From Verrucomicrobiales bacterium (GTDB taxonomy: Bacteria; Verrucomicrobiota; Verrucomicrobiia; Limisphaerales; UBA11358): a stretch of DNA of 64,000 nt. The stretch is from assembly GCA_028712475.1 (NCBI GenBank), contig JAQTQB010000002.1, positions 124,001-188,000 of the forward strand, written 5' to 3'. Below are positions 53,831 to 62,117 of the stretch, in pieces. Within the stretch, counting starts at the first letter, position 1; each line of letters starts with the position of its first letter. Position numbers and translations under genes: made by a program. The notes beneath the pieces were generated by a model. The model saw only the letters and a list, made by a program, of their open reading frames with translations, was not told the DNA's origin and did not search any database.

Positions 53831-54239
53831 GCGCAGAATTATTATTTGAATAGACTACCCTTTGCATGCCGTTTTTCAAAACAGGAACATTAAAATTTAT
53901 CAACAGTCCGAGCATCAGGCCGGTGGCCTTGAGATAGGAAATCACCTGGGCCTTGTGTATCTCCGCAAGTTCCTCGACCGTTTTCAATTCAACGATCAAT
54001 GATTGCCCCACCAGCAGATCAACCCTCTGCCGCCCGATTTGATGGCCTTTGTAAGTCACGTTGATTTCCTTTTGCCGCTCAAAGGAAATTTCCCTGACCG
54101 CCAGCTCGACACACAACGCCTCTTCATAAACGCTTTCCAGAAAGCCCGGTCCAAGATGGCGATGCACCTCGATTGCCGCACCAATGACGGCATGCGCCAG
54201 ATCATCCGTCTTTTGATCGGGTTCAACAAATGTTTTCAT
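53802..54239 (-). CDS. GxxExxY protein (PD-(D/E)XK-like nuclease fold, predicted)
   Basis: A 145-residue protein with the name-giving motif GFLESVYE (residues about 38-45) and the segment VDLLVGQSLIVELKTVE, which fits a PD-(D/E)XK nuclease core (D..ELK). Family function is unknown. Both ends lie in inverted repeats of the CCGCCAAGACGC type; the last residues (APWRSSRLGG) are encoded by the left repeat. The longer starts at 54254 (MDAKMKTF) and 54272 (MINRQDAM) are encoded by the right repeat. It therefore looks like a mobile or passively spread unit placed between the protease gene and the pseudopilin genes. Confidence 0.88.
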   Translation of the reverse strand: MKTFVEPDQKTDDLAHAVIGAAIEVHRHLGPGFLESVYEEALCVELAVREISFERQKEINVTYKGHQIGRQRVDLLVGQSLIVELKTVEELAEIHKAQVISYLKATGLMLGLLINFNVPVLKNGMQRVVYSNNNSAPWRSSRLGG

Positions 54240-54268
54240 CTTGGCGTCCATGGCGTCTTGGCGGTTAA
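54240..54268. repeat. Terminal inverted repeat, right, of the GxxExxY unit
   Basis: On the minus strand TTAACCGCCAAGACGC then CATGGACGCCAAG. Partner of 53802-53830. Confidence 0.85.
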
Positions 54269-57200
54269 TCAATCCGGCGGCAAAATGTTATAGCTCTCCA
54301 CCACCGCGTGCGCGTTGGTCGGCGCGCCCTCGATGCGCACCACCGAGCGCGTGACGGTTTCCGCCGTCACTTGATAATTCGTGATCATTCCAGAATAAGC
54401 CGCCCCGCCGCTGGTCACCACGCCGTTCGGCGCGGGCGTGAGCGTCTGGCCGTAGCTGTAAATCACAAAACGCGGCTGGTCGGCCACCCGGAGGAGCGAC
54501 AGCGTCTGCTGCGGCAGCCATTCCATGAGCGCGTCGGTCACGATGTTCGTGCTGACCCCGGCCAAAAACGGCGAGGCTTGCGCCAGCTTCGACACCGACA
54601 GAATATCGCCGACATGCTCAAATGAACCCACCACACCATCGGTGTTGGTGAAATGCGCCCGCATGTAATTGATATTGGTGACTATCGCATACAACGGCGA
54701 AATGGCCGTATTTGCCCCCGCCGGATCAATCATGATCGGGTTAATGCCGTTGCTATTGGTCGGCACGACGATGCCGCTGAACACCGCCGACCACGCCGCG
54801 AGACCGGCGGCGGGGTTGTTCGCATCGTTGGCCGCCACGTTGATGGGCAACTGTCCGCGCGTGGCGTTGTCGTTGAGCGCTGTGGTGAACAGATCAAACA
54901 GCAACCGGTCCTGCAATGGCCCGGCATTGATGGCATCGCCGGTGTTGTAATTTCCCGTCCAATATTTCCAAACATTGGTGCCGTTGCCGGTCTTCAGGAT
55001 GTTCGATGCCTTGAGATAAACCGTCTGCCACGGCGTGCCGCGATGCACGCGACCCAGCCAGCCGACGGACGGCAATTTGAAGGTTGGAAAATCCCAATAA
55101 TCTGACGAACTCACCAGCGGATCTTTAAGCGCCATGTTCCACGCAGTCGCCGTTCCCGGCGCATCCGGGGTGTTTGGATTCGGTTTGTGATTCGGATTTC
55201 CGCCCCACGGCATATAACGGTTATTCAAAGAACCTAAGTTGGCCGGCCAGTCCACGACATGCTGCACATTGGGGTCGTCGGCCAGATCAATCAAGTCGCT
55301 CCCCAGATAATGCACCAGCGGATCATTCGCCTGCCAGGTCAGCCGCTGAACCCGTGTGCGGGTGGGCGTATAAGGTGCCTGCATGCTCGCCAAAAGATTC
55401 GTGACCGTGTAAAGGCCGCCATAATTGGCCGTGTTGCGGGCGCTAAAAAATGCCCTGAAGTAAACCTGTTCAGCTTGAGGCGATGATGAAATTCCAGCGG
55501 GCAGCCCCGGAACCTGTGCAGTTGCCCATCTTCCTTCACCAAAATCTTCAGCAGGTATTTTGCCGTCGCGCGAGGTGTAATATTGGTTGACCACACCCTG
55601 CGGCAGAGTGCTGGGCGCCACGCCCACCAGATTCGTGCTCCACAAGCCGGTGGTGGTCAGATCAGCAATTTCCCGGTTGATATCACGGCTGCCAGTCAAC
55701 GGACCTAGCTGCACATAATCTACAATATGTCCAAATCCCGCCGGCAAGTTTGGGTCAGAATTATCAATGATGGCCACCTGCAGATAGTTGGTGACTACAA
55801 AACCAAATTGCGGCAATGGAAAAATGCCGCTATCCAGGAAATTGCTGGTGCTGCCGAACTGATTGTATTTATAGGCAAAAACCGGATTGGTGAAGGCGAA
55901 GAAAGCCGCATTGGTGTTCAACGGAACCACGAACAGGTTGCTCGGCCATGAGTTCAGCAGGTAAGAAGGGTTGTTCGTGGTTTGAATGGTTCGTGCGTAA
56001 GTATTGGGCGTGGCGTAGGGGCTTTGATTTGTCAGCGTCATGGACATCAAGTTCCGCACCGCAATGACGACCGGCCCGGACTGCCCGGACTGCCCGGTGT
56101 AATTGGTTTTGTTGAAATAAGAATTCCAGCACTCCAGGCCATAATAGTTCGTGATGGCCATGCTATACATCTGGTTCGTGGTGTATCCTGACGCCGGGAT
56201 GGTGTTGGTGTTGCGATTGAACTCGAGTTTGCGCGTCACCTGGACAGAACTCTCCATGCAAAACTCGTTAAAGTTCGGGAAGCCTTTTTTTGCGCCGATA
56301 ATCCACGGCACGCCGTAAATATTATCCGGCACATTGGCGATGATGATGCCCGGCGGCAAAGCGGCAATCGTCGCGACATCAAACGGCTGTGAAAGCTGCG
56401 GATCATTCGCGCCATCAACCGAAACAACATTGGTGTAGCTGGTGATATAAACATTGGTGCCGCTGCGCGAGATCAGAGGCCGGAACACGGACGGATAAAA
56501 TGAATTTGTGGTCGCATCGTAAATGTTCGCGGCCAGTTGCAGCACGCGTTGCACGGCAGACGAATAAACAAATTTGCCGTTCACCAAAACCGGAATGTCC
56601 ATCATGCCAAAGGCTGGAATCTGATTAGTCATTCCAAAAAATGGCACGTTCGTCAGGCCGAGAGCTGTGGGGTCGTTGGTGATGATGTTCCCGAAGGAAT
56701 CTTGATGATAATAATTGTAGTCGGTGATGCCGTAGTAGGTCGCCAGATAATTGGACGGGCTGGTCTGGAACCATTTGGTCGTGTAAGCGCGCAGCATCCG
56801 GTCGGCGGCGTTGGTGAAAAAGGCAATGGGAGTCCAGGCCGCGAAATTCGTTACGCTGACAGTTCCATTGGTGTTTGGAAACCCATTGAAGAATGGATCA
56901 AGGTTGTCGTAATTCAGATTCATCTTGCCCGTCTCCGGCGCGGAATCCGTGCCGAGCTGGGCAAGCATCCGGTAAAACGTGTAGCGGTCGTAGGTGGAAA
57001 CGCCGGCTCCGGCGTTCGACAAGTGATTGGTGAACTGAATGGAACCCTTGGCCGGGTCAAACAAATCCGACGCCAGCGCAAAGAAATGGTTGGTGTTGTC
57101 CGCGCCGGGCCACGAGTTGTTCATGCTGCCGTAATTATAAAATGGCGCGGCGGTGGTGGTCATCGCCGGGCCAAACGGGAATATGTCAACCGGTCCGCTC

Positions 57201-58198
57201 GCCAGCGCTGCTGCGCCGTTTATAAACAGCGTGGAAGCCCACGGCAGCGACTTGTTATTGTAGCGAAAATTCAAAAGCGAAAATGCGTCTTGAAAAGCAA
57301 AGCCGTTATTGGCAAATCCAGGCTGGAGATATTGGTAAGGAGCAGCGGTTGTGTCCCATTCATTCGTGTTCAAGTCCGCCAGAAACGCAGCCAGATTGAT
57401 TTCCCACGAGCCGCCGCCTTGATTGCGGAAATAACCATCAGCCGCACCCAAATTTTGGTTGAAGGCCTGGTTATGAATGGCGTTCAAATCCAGCGTGTTT
57501 CCGGCGGGCAAGGCGATGAAGGCGTAGCGCGAAAGAAACTTGTTGTTCGGCCCGTGCGGTGCGTCCGGCCGTTCCAGCACGCCAATCCATTCGGGATCGC
57601 CGGTTTCAGAAAGAATTGCGCCGGTCGGCTGATTAAGACTGTTGGTTTCGTCCACCAAACCGTTCGCGTCGAACTGCCGGTTGCGGTTCAGGTCCAGATA
57701 GAAACGAAATTCATTGGTGCCGGTCGTCCGGTCATAGGCAAACACCGGCGCGCGCGGACTATACAGCAGGTTGGCGACGTTCTGGAGAAAATCGGCGGGT
57801 GCCAAATTTCCGCCGCCGTTAAGGTAGTCGTAATTTACATTCGTCGGATTTTGGACACCGACGAAATAGCCGCTGGCGTTCTGATAATTCGTGGAGACGG
57901 TGAGGCTGAAGTTGTAGGGATTGGTGGTCTGCAACACGGTGGCGAGGATCTGCGCCTCGGCATGGGCCAGCGCGGAACCGGCGGCGAGCCGGGCGGTGAC
58001 GTTGTCGGTCTCGGTCAAAACGGAACCGCGTTCGCGGCGGCTGATGGCCAGAAACGCCACGGCCATGAACAGCGTGACGGAAAGCAAGATCAGCGTGATG
58101 ACCAGCGCGATGCCCTGCTCGGAGGACGGAGGACGGAGGCCAGAGGTCTGACTTCTGACTTCTGGCTTCTGGCTTCTGGCTTCTGATTTAAGTTTCAT
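54269..58198 (-). CDS. Large pilin-like protein, Verru_Chthon cassette A type (1309 aa)
   Basis: A 1309-residue protein with a PilX-like N-terminus: after a polar leader ending SSEQ comes GIALVITLILLSVTLFMAVAFLAIS, then RRERGSV. This fits a large pseudopilin-type or minor-pilin-assembly protein. The remainder is rich in Asn, Thr and Tyr with many NTN-type turns, typical of exported proteins of this phylum. Its size and place after the C-type gene fit the A protein of the Verru_Chthon cassette (D-B-C-A order), by inference. The leader is encoded by heptanucleotide repeats (58126-58190). GTG 58204 would overlap the preceding stop as GTGA and is an alternative start. Confidence 0.75.
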   Translation of the reverse strand: MKLKSEARSQKPEVRSQTSGLRPPSSEQGIALVITLILLSVTLFMAVAFLAISRRERGSVLTETDNVTARLAAGSALAHAEAQILATVLQTTNPYNFSLTVSTNYQNASGYFVGVQNPTNVNYDYLNGGGNLAPADFLQNVANLLYSPRAPVFAYDRTTGTNEFRFYLDLNRNRQFDANGLVDETNSLNQPTGAILSETGDPEWIGVLERPDAPHGPNNKFLSRYAFIALPAGNTLDLNAIHNQAFNQNLGAADGYFRNQGGGSWEINLAAFLADLNTNEWDTTAAPYQYLQPGFANNGFAFQDAFSLLNFRYNNKSLPWASTLFINGAAALASGPVDIFPFGPAMTTTAAPFYNYGSMNNSWPGADNTNHFFALASDLFDPAKGSIQFTNHLSNAGAGVSTYDRYTFYRMLAQLGTDSAPETGKMNLNYDNLDPFFNGFPNTNGTVSVTNFAAWTPIAFFTNAADRMLRAYTTKWFQTSPSNYLATYYGITDYNYYHQDSFGNIITNDPTALGLTNVPFFGMTNQIPAFGMMDIPVLVNGKFVYSSAVQRVLQLAANIYDATTNSFYPSVFRPLISRSGTNVYITSYTNVVSVDGANDPQLSQPFDVATIAALPPGIIIANVPDNIYGVPWIIGAKKGFPNFNEFCMESSVQVTRKLEFNRNTNTIPASGYTTNQMYSMAITNYYGLECWNSYFNKTNYTGQSGQSGPVVIAVRNLMSMTLTNQSPYATPNTYARTIQTTNNPSYLLNSWPSNLFVVPLNTNAAFFAFTNPVFAYKYNQFGSTSNFLDSGIFPLPQFGFVVTNYLQVAIIDNSDPNLPAGFGHIVDYVQLGPLTGSRDINREIADLTTTGLWSTNLVGVAPSTLPQGVVNQYYTSRDGKIPAEDFGEGRWATAQVPGLPAGISSSPQAEQVYFRAFFSARNTANYGGLYTVTNLLASMQAPYTPTRTRVQRLTWQANDPLVHYLGSDLIDLADDPNVQHVVDWPANLGSLNNRYMPWGGNPNHKPNPNTPDAPGTATAWNMALKDPLVSSSDYWDFPTFKLPSVGWLGRVHRGTPWQTVYLKASNILKTGNGTNVWKYWTGNYNTGDAINAGPLQDRLLFDLFTTALNDNATRGQLPINVAANDANNPAAGLAAWSAVFSGIVVPTNSNGINPIMIDPAGANTAISPLYAIVTNINYMRAHFTNTDGVVGSFEHVGDILSVSKLAQASPFLAGVSTNIVTDALMEWLPQQTLSLLRVADQPRFVIYSYGQTLTPAPNGVVTSGGAAYSGMITNYQVTAETVTRSVVRIEGAPTNAHAVVESYNILPPD
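58126..58190. repeat. Heptanucleotide repeats in the leader of the A-type gene
   Basis: On the minus strand the units CAGAAGC, CAGAAGC, CAGAAGT, CAGAAGT are followed by CCGTCCT, CCGTCCT. Both tracts have a period of seven. Confidence 0.85.
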
Positions 58199-58200
58199 GT

Positions 58201-59085
58201 TCACTGGTAGGCGGCGGGGTCAACATTCGGGATGGCAACGCGCTGGCGGAAGACGTGGAGATTGCCGGCCTGCTTCTCCAAATAGAGGGTGCGCGCGTCA
58301 TTGGGGAACGGCGCATTATCGCCGGGACGCGATTCCGCGCGTTGCAGGGTGCGGTCTTCCAGCGTGGCCATCTCGATCTCCACGGAGGCGGGAATGGCGT
58401 TGCTGTAAAACCACACCTGGCTGGGCAGGGTATTGGTGTAGAAAATATTGGGACGGTTGGAGCTGATCGGTCCGCCGTTCACATCAAACGCCCGAATGCG
58501 AAAGTCCACGACACCGTCGAGCAGATGGCTGTAGTTGTCCGGCGCTTTCAGGAAATTTCCGAACGATGTTTGAAATAAATTGAAGGCCGCGCCCGGCTGC
58601 GCCACCGGATGATTGGTGGTAAAACGGTAGAGTGAATAGGTGTTGCTGGGCGTGAGCAGCACCGCGTAGCCCGTGCCATACCACGTCGGCACGCCGTTGA
58701 GATTGCCCCGGCTCAAGATGAAAAGATCCTGCTGAATGTTCGTCCGCGAACCGCTGCTGGCGACCAGCGGCTGAACCAGCGGCGCATTTCCGTAAGCGCC
58801 CACATGAAAATTCACCGTCCCAAAGTCCGTGCCAGGAGAAGGCGACATCTCCCGCAGATCGCCGGTGATCAGGTTCATCGCCGCGCGGCCGGATTCCAGC
58901 ACGTCGGTCTGCGTGATGCTGGCGCGGAACGCGGTCTGCGTGCTGCTGAACACACCCATCAACGCGATCACGATGAACGAAAGCAGGCTCATGACAACCA
59001 TCACCTCGACAAGGGTGAAGGCGGAGCGCAAGACGGGTCTTGTCACCTGCCACTTGTCACTTGTCACTGTTTGATTTGTTTTCAC
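58201..59085 (-). CDS. Pseudopilin, Verru_Chthon cassette C / PulJ type
   Basis: A 294-residue prepilin-like protein. Leader VKTNQTVTSDKWQVTRPVLRS, then the cleavage region and helix SAFTLVEVMVVMSLLSFIVIALMGVF. A typical PulJ/GspJ-like extension follows (FRASITQTDVLESGRAAMNLI). Residue -1 is Ala, where Gly is usual, with Phe at +1 and Glu at +5 as needed for pilin assembly. The GTG start (59085) overlaps the B gene stop as GTGA, so translation is coupled. The leader DNA is a GTGACAA heptamer tract. Confidence 0.85.
   Translation of the reverse strand: MKTNQTVTSDKWQVTRPVLRSAFTLVEVMVVMSLLSFIVIALMGVFSSTQTAFRASITQTDVLESGRAAMNLITGDLREMSPSPGTDFGTVNFHVGAYGNAPLVQPLVASSGSRTNIQQDLFILSRGNLNGVPTWYGTGYAVLLTPSNTYSLYRFTTNHPVAQPGAAFNLFQTSFGNFLKAPDNYSHLLDGVVDFRIRAFDVNGGPISSNRPNIFYTNTLPSQVWFYSNAIPASVEIEMATLEDRTLQRAESRPGDNAPFPNDARTLYLEKQAGNLHVFRQRVAIPNVDPAAYQ
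59041..59070. repeat. Heptanucleotide repeats in the leader of the C-type gene
   Basis: On the minus strand GTGACAA, GTGACAA, GTGGCAG, GTGACAA. The same unit appears in purM at 15007-15045. Confidence 0.8.
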
Positions 59086-60065
59086 GGCGCGTTGGTGAAC
59101 GATTGGGACTGGTAAAAATACAGATGATTGCCCGCGACGATGTTGGTCACAACTTGGCCGGCGATAAGCGTGCGATACGTCTGCCGCCCCGTGCCGACCT
59201 TGCCGTTGGGCTGGATCGGCCAGAAAAAAGTCAGGCGCAGTTCGTGCAGGTTCGCGGCAAGCTGTTTGCTGTAAAAGTTCCGCGTCCACAGGGGAGATGC
59301 ACCGCCAGGAATATCGCTCGCCGTAGTCGTGGCCGTTGCCTCCCAGTAAATCATCGAGTTGTCAATGACCTGATCGCCCTTGTTATACGCTCGGGGCTGC
59401 CAAAGCTGCGGCGTATATCCCGGCATCGCCGCATTGACGGTGAGGATGCGGTAGGCAAATGCGCCGTCCTTGATGATCTGGTTGTCCTGCGGCGGTTTTT
59501 CCGACGCCGCCCCGCTCATCGAACGGACGTAGGCGACGATGTGGTTGCTGTAACCGCCGACGTTGAAAAGATTGTTGATGGGAAATCCGTTGTTGTCCGT
59601 GAACTGCGGCGTGCTTAAAAGTCCGACGATGCGGTAGCCATTATTAAGCGGACAAAAGCCCGTCGAGACCCACCCCGCCGCAAGTGAAGAATTGTTGAAA
59701 GAGTAGCCGTTATCGCCTTGATTCACAAAACCGCCCGTGTCGTTAAACCGCGTCCAATGGTTTGTGATGGCGTAAACATAGTTCGTCAGATCATCCAGCC
59801 CTTGCGCGCCCCTGCTGATGGCCTCGATGAAAACAGTGGCGTCCTGGTTGATGATGGTGCCCTCGCGGTTCTCGCGCTGCACGTTCATGCCCAGCGGCAG
59901 CACGCCGATGATGGCAACCAGCGCGATGCCGATGACCGCCAGGCTGATGGCGACCTCGATCAGCGTGAAGGCGCCGGCCATTTCGGATTTCGGATTTCGG
60001 ATTTCGGATTTGGTCAGAGCCTCGTTACCTCGGCTGCTACGCAGGATGGGAATGGAAATTTTCAT
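59082..60065 (-). CDS. Pseudopilin, Verru_Chthon cassette B type
   Basis: A 327-residue prepilin-like protein with an unusually long leader (about 31 residues). Cleavage region GAFTLIEVAISLAVIGIALVAIIGVL, with Ala at -1 and Glu at +5, then GMNVQRENREGTIINQDA. It starts with an ATGA overlap on the D gene stop. The leader is built from two repeats: RSSRGNEALT comes from a REP-like element (60013-60045) and KSEIRNPKSE from an AAATCCG heptamer tract (59981-60012). The C-terminus is FYQSQSFTNAP. Likely a minor pseudopilin. Confidence 0.85.
   Translation of the reverse strand: MKISIPILRSSRGNEALTKSEIRNPKSEMAGAFTLIEVAISLAVIGIALVAIIGVLPLGMNVQRENREGTIINQDATVFIEAISRGAQGLDDLTNYVYAITNHWTRFNDTGGFVNQGDNGYSFNNSSLAAGWVSTGFCPLNNGYRIVGLLSTPQFTDNNGFPINNLFNVGGYSNHIVAYVRSMSGAASEKPPQDNQIIKDGAFAYRILTVNAAMPGYTPQLWQPRAYNKGDQVIDNSMIYWEATATTTASDIPGGASPLWTRNFYSKQLAANLHELRLTFFWPIQPNGKVGTGRQTYRTLIAGQVVTNIVAGNHLYFYQSQSFTNAP
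59981..60045. repeat. Heptamer tract plus REP-like element in the leader of the B-type gene
   Basis: 59981-60012: four copies of AAATCCG on the minus strand. 60013-60045: GTAGCAGCCGAGGTAACGAG then GCTCTGA, closely related to the TGTAGGAGCCGAGGT element at 18096. Confidence 0.85.
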
Positions 60066-61015
60066 GGTCCCATTTTGTAATATCGCAGAACGGCGCGGCC
60101 CGTCAGCGGGTCAATGTCTATGATGTTGGCCGAGATGTTCGTGCTGTTGCCCGGCGGAATCTCCAGCACCGAGGGCGAACCCAACTGATAGGTTTTCGTG
60201 GTCGCATCCACCGCCGGAGCGATGCTGCCCCGCGCCAGAGGAATGTATTCGTGGCGTTGTAAAATCTGCCCGTTCTGATCCAGCAGATGGCCAAAGCTGT
60301 TAAACACAAGGCAGGGCATGTTCAGGAAAAGCACCGAATTGGTTTCCACTGGAAACGGCACCGAGTTGGTGCCGAAACCGTAAATCGGTTTGTTCTGCAT
60401 CGCGCTTATCGCGCTGTCGATGGCTATCGGAAGCTGTTGATTGGGGGTGTCGAATTTTTGCGGCGCGATATAAGTGCCGGCCGGCAGATTCTGCCACGAT
60501 GAAAGGTAACGCCAGTTATGCCGTCCCGGCTGGTCGCCCACCGTGCCTCTCCCGATGAAGGCGTAGCCTGTCAATTGATTGTCGCAAAGATTGGTGACCG
60601 CAGTTGTTTGATTGGGAGAAAGACTGTTAAACCAAGCCGTGGAGGCCCCGGCTGAATTGTAAGTCAGATTGCCCCAAAAATTCGTCGGGACAAAAACCAT
60701 ATAGACCGTCGTGCGCTGGCTCATGGCGAGCTGCCGCGCCCGCCCGATGTCGTCCAGCAACTGCCGCGCGGCGCTGACGGTGGCGTCGGACTTGCCGAGA
60801 TTTTTGAGCGCCGGCACCGCCAGCCCCGCGATCAGGCCGAGGATGGCGATCACGACCAGCATCTCGATCAGCGTGAAAGCGAACGAGTGACGCGTGACAA
60901 GTGACGCGTGACAAGAACCGCATCGGGCGCACGAGACCGGAACCTCGTCACCTGTCACCCGCCACCTGTCGCTTTTAGAAACTTTCACAACAACTTTCAA
61001 AAAACTTTTTACCAA
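60062..61015 (-). CDS. Pseudopilin, Verru_Chthon cassette D / GspH type
   Basis: Up to 317 residues. Cleavage region SFAFTLIEMLVVIAILGLIAGLAVPALK, then SDATVSAARQLLDDIGRARQLAMSQRTTVYMVF, the GspH/FimT-like pattern. Alternative start GTG at 60988. The TTG start at 61015 sits on the stop codon of the upstream pseudopilin gene, so coupling is likely. The leader (residues 15-46) is long and encoded by two facing heptamer tracts (60881-60975). Residue -1 is Ala. Confidence 0.82.
   Translation of the reverse strand: MVKSFLKVVVKVSKSDRWRVTGDEVPVSCARCGSCHASLVTRHSFAFTLIEMLVVIAILGLIAGLAVPALKNLGKSDATVSAARQLLDDIGRARQLAMSQRTTVYMVFVPTNFWGNLTYNSAGASTAWFNSLSPNQTTAVTNLCDNQLTGYAFIGRGTVGDQPGRHNWRYLSSWQNLPAGTYIAPQKFDTPNQQLPIAIDSAISAMQNKPIYGFGTNSVPFPVETNSVLFLNMPCLVFNSFGHLLDQNGQILQRHEYIPLARGSIAPAVDATTKTYQLGSPSVLEIPPGNSTNISANIIDIDPLTGRAVLRYYKMGP
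60881..60975. repeat. Facing heptanucleotide tracts in the leader of the D-type gene
   Basis: On the minus strand GCGACAG, GTGGCGG, GTGACAG, GTGACGA, then about 30 bases later TTGTCAC, GCGTCAC, TTGTCAC, GCGTCAC. The two tracts are roughly inverted relative to one another. Confidence 0.8.
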
Positions 61016-61746
61016 CTGAGGACATTGTCCTTGTTGACGCCGTCATTAGCTTTTGTGCCTGGATCAATTTTCTTGTTCACCCCGGCGGACCAGACCATCA
61101 CCTTGCCGTGGTAGCGAAAATTATTGGCGCTGCCATCAGGATTGACCAGGCCGTTGAGACCGCCGCCGGAGACCACCGACAATGAATAAAACGCATCCAC
61201 GGTCTGCTCGTCATAGTTCAAATCCATTGTGATGACATACGGAATGCCCCACGGATCGCGATAGACCAGATCCGTGCCGACGCCCGGCAACGTGTTGTCG
61301 CCCGACATTTTGGCGTTCAGGAAAAGGGTCTTCTGCGGGTTTTTTTGAAAATTGAGATTGGCCGTCGCGCCTGAACCATCGGGGTAATTCGTGAGGTTCA
61401 TCAGAATCGCAATCACCTCGGAATTGTTTGTGGTGTAGATAGTGGAAAGCGGAGGAACGATGCTGGCAATGAGACTGCCGCCGTAAGTGAAATCGCCCGT
61501 GCCCGCAGCGGTCTGGACTCCGGCGGAAACCGGAAAGCGGCCGTAGGTCGAATCGTAATGCTGGATGGCGGTGACGATCTGCTGCATTTCAATTTTCGCC
61601 TTGGTCTTCCTGCCGGCGTCCATCACACGCGGGATGACGGCCAGGCTCATGGCCGCCAGAATGCCGATTATGGAGATGACGACGAGCAGTTCGACGAGGG
61701 TAAAACCCGCCCGCTGGCGGCGTGAGGAGTGAGAAATGGTTTTCAT
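61009..61746 (-). CDS. Major-type pseudopilin (GspG-like), copy 2
   Basis: A 245-residue pseudopilin. Leader MKTISHSSRRQRA, then GFTLVELLVVISIIGILAAMSLAVI with Gly at or next to the -1 position, Phe +1 and Glu +5, followed by RKTKAKIEMQQIVTAIQHYDSTYGRFP, which is the GspG pattern. A later stretch, DPWGIPYVITMDLNYDE, matches the calcium-loop area of GspG pseudopilins. Start 61746; the long open frame upstream to 62202 runs through repeats and is not coding. Forms part of a type II secretion or type IV pilus-like fibre in the periplasm. Confidence 0.9.
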   Translation of the reverse strand: MKTISHSSRRQRAGFTLVELLVVISIIGILAAMSLAVIPRVMDAGRKTKAKIEMQQIVTAIQHYDSTYGRFPVSAGVQTAAGTGDFTYGGSLIASIVPPLSTIYTTNNSEVIAILMNLTNYPDGSGATANLNFQKNPQKTLFLNAKMSGDNTLPGVGTDLVYRDPWGIPYVITMDLNYDEQTVDAFYSLSVVSGGGLNGLVNPDGSANNFRYHGKVMVWSAGVNKKIDPGTKANDGVNKDNVLSW

Positions 61747-62117
61747 GGTTTTAAGAAAATTTCGGTTGCGACGGACAGTATGCAAAACCGGCGGTGAGTG
61801 GAGCAACGGTTTTGTCACGCGGCAGACGGATGGCGGCGCATCCGCGCCCTGCCCACGTTTTCTCCCTCTCCTCCCGCGAAGGAGGAGAGGGCCGGGTTGA
61901 GAAGGCACAATTGTTTCCAGCTCAAATCCCCTCTCCCCAGCCCTCTCCCCGCTTGGGCGGGGCGAGGGAGTCTGGAGCAGTGTCAGGCTGCGCCTGACGG
62001 ACGGCGGCGGGATTTGCACAGTGATGGGCGCAGCCCACGAACAGTCGCGCCAGTCCACGACCAGCGATTTTTCACGCCGCGCAATTTCAATTTTCAGGCC
62101 GTGACACATAAAATTGT
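61747..62117. other. Gene-free spacer between pseudopilins, with repeat pair
   Basis: 371 bases without a credible gene. It holds an inverted pair of CCCTCTCC-type elements (61862-61903 and 61928-61972), which are degenerate relatives of the 34-base element in uvrA. A palindromic GCGCC/GGCGC stretch is at 61825-61850. The promoter of the downstream pseudopilin operon may lie here. Confidence 0.7.
61862..61972. repeat. Inverted pair of CCCTCTCC-type elements
   Basis: Left unit 61862-61903 (minus sense CTCAACCCGGCCCTCTCC) and right unit 61928-61972 (CCCCTCTCCCCAGCCCTCTC). Both have an internal hairpin with differing loop (CGCGAAG-type and GCTTGGGC-type). Confidence 0.75.
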
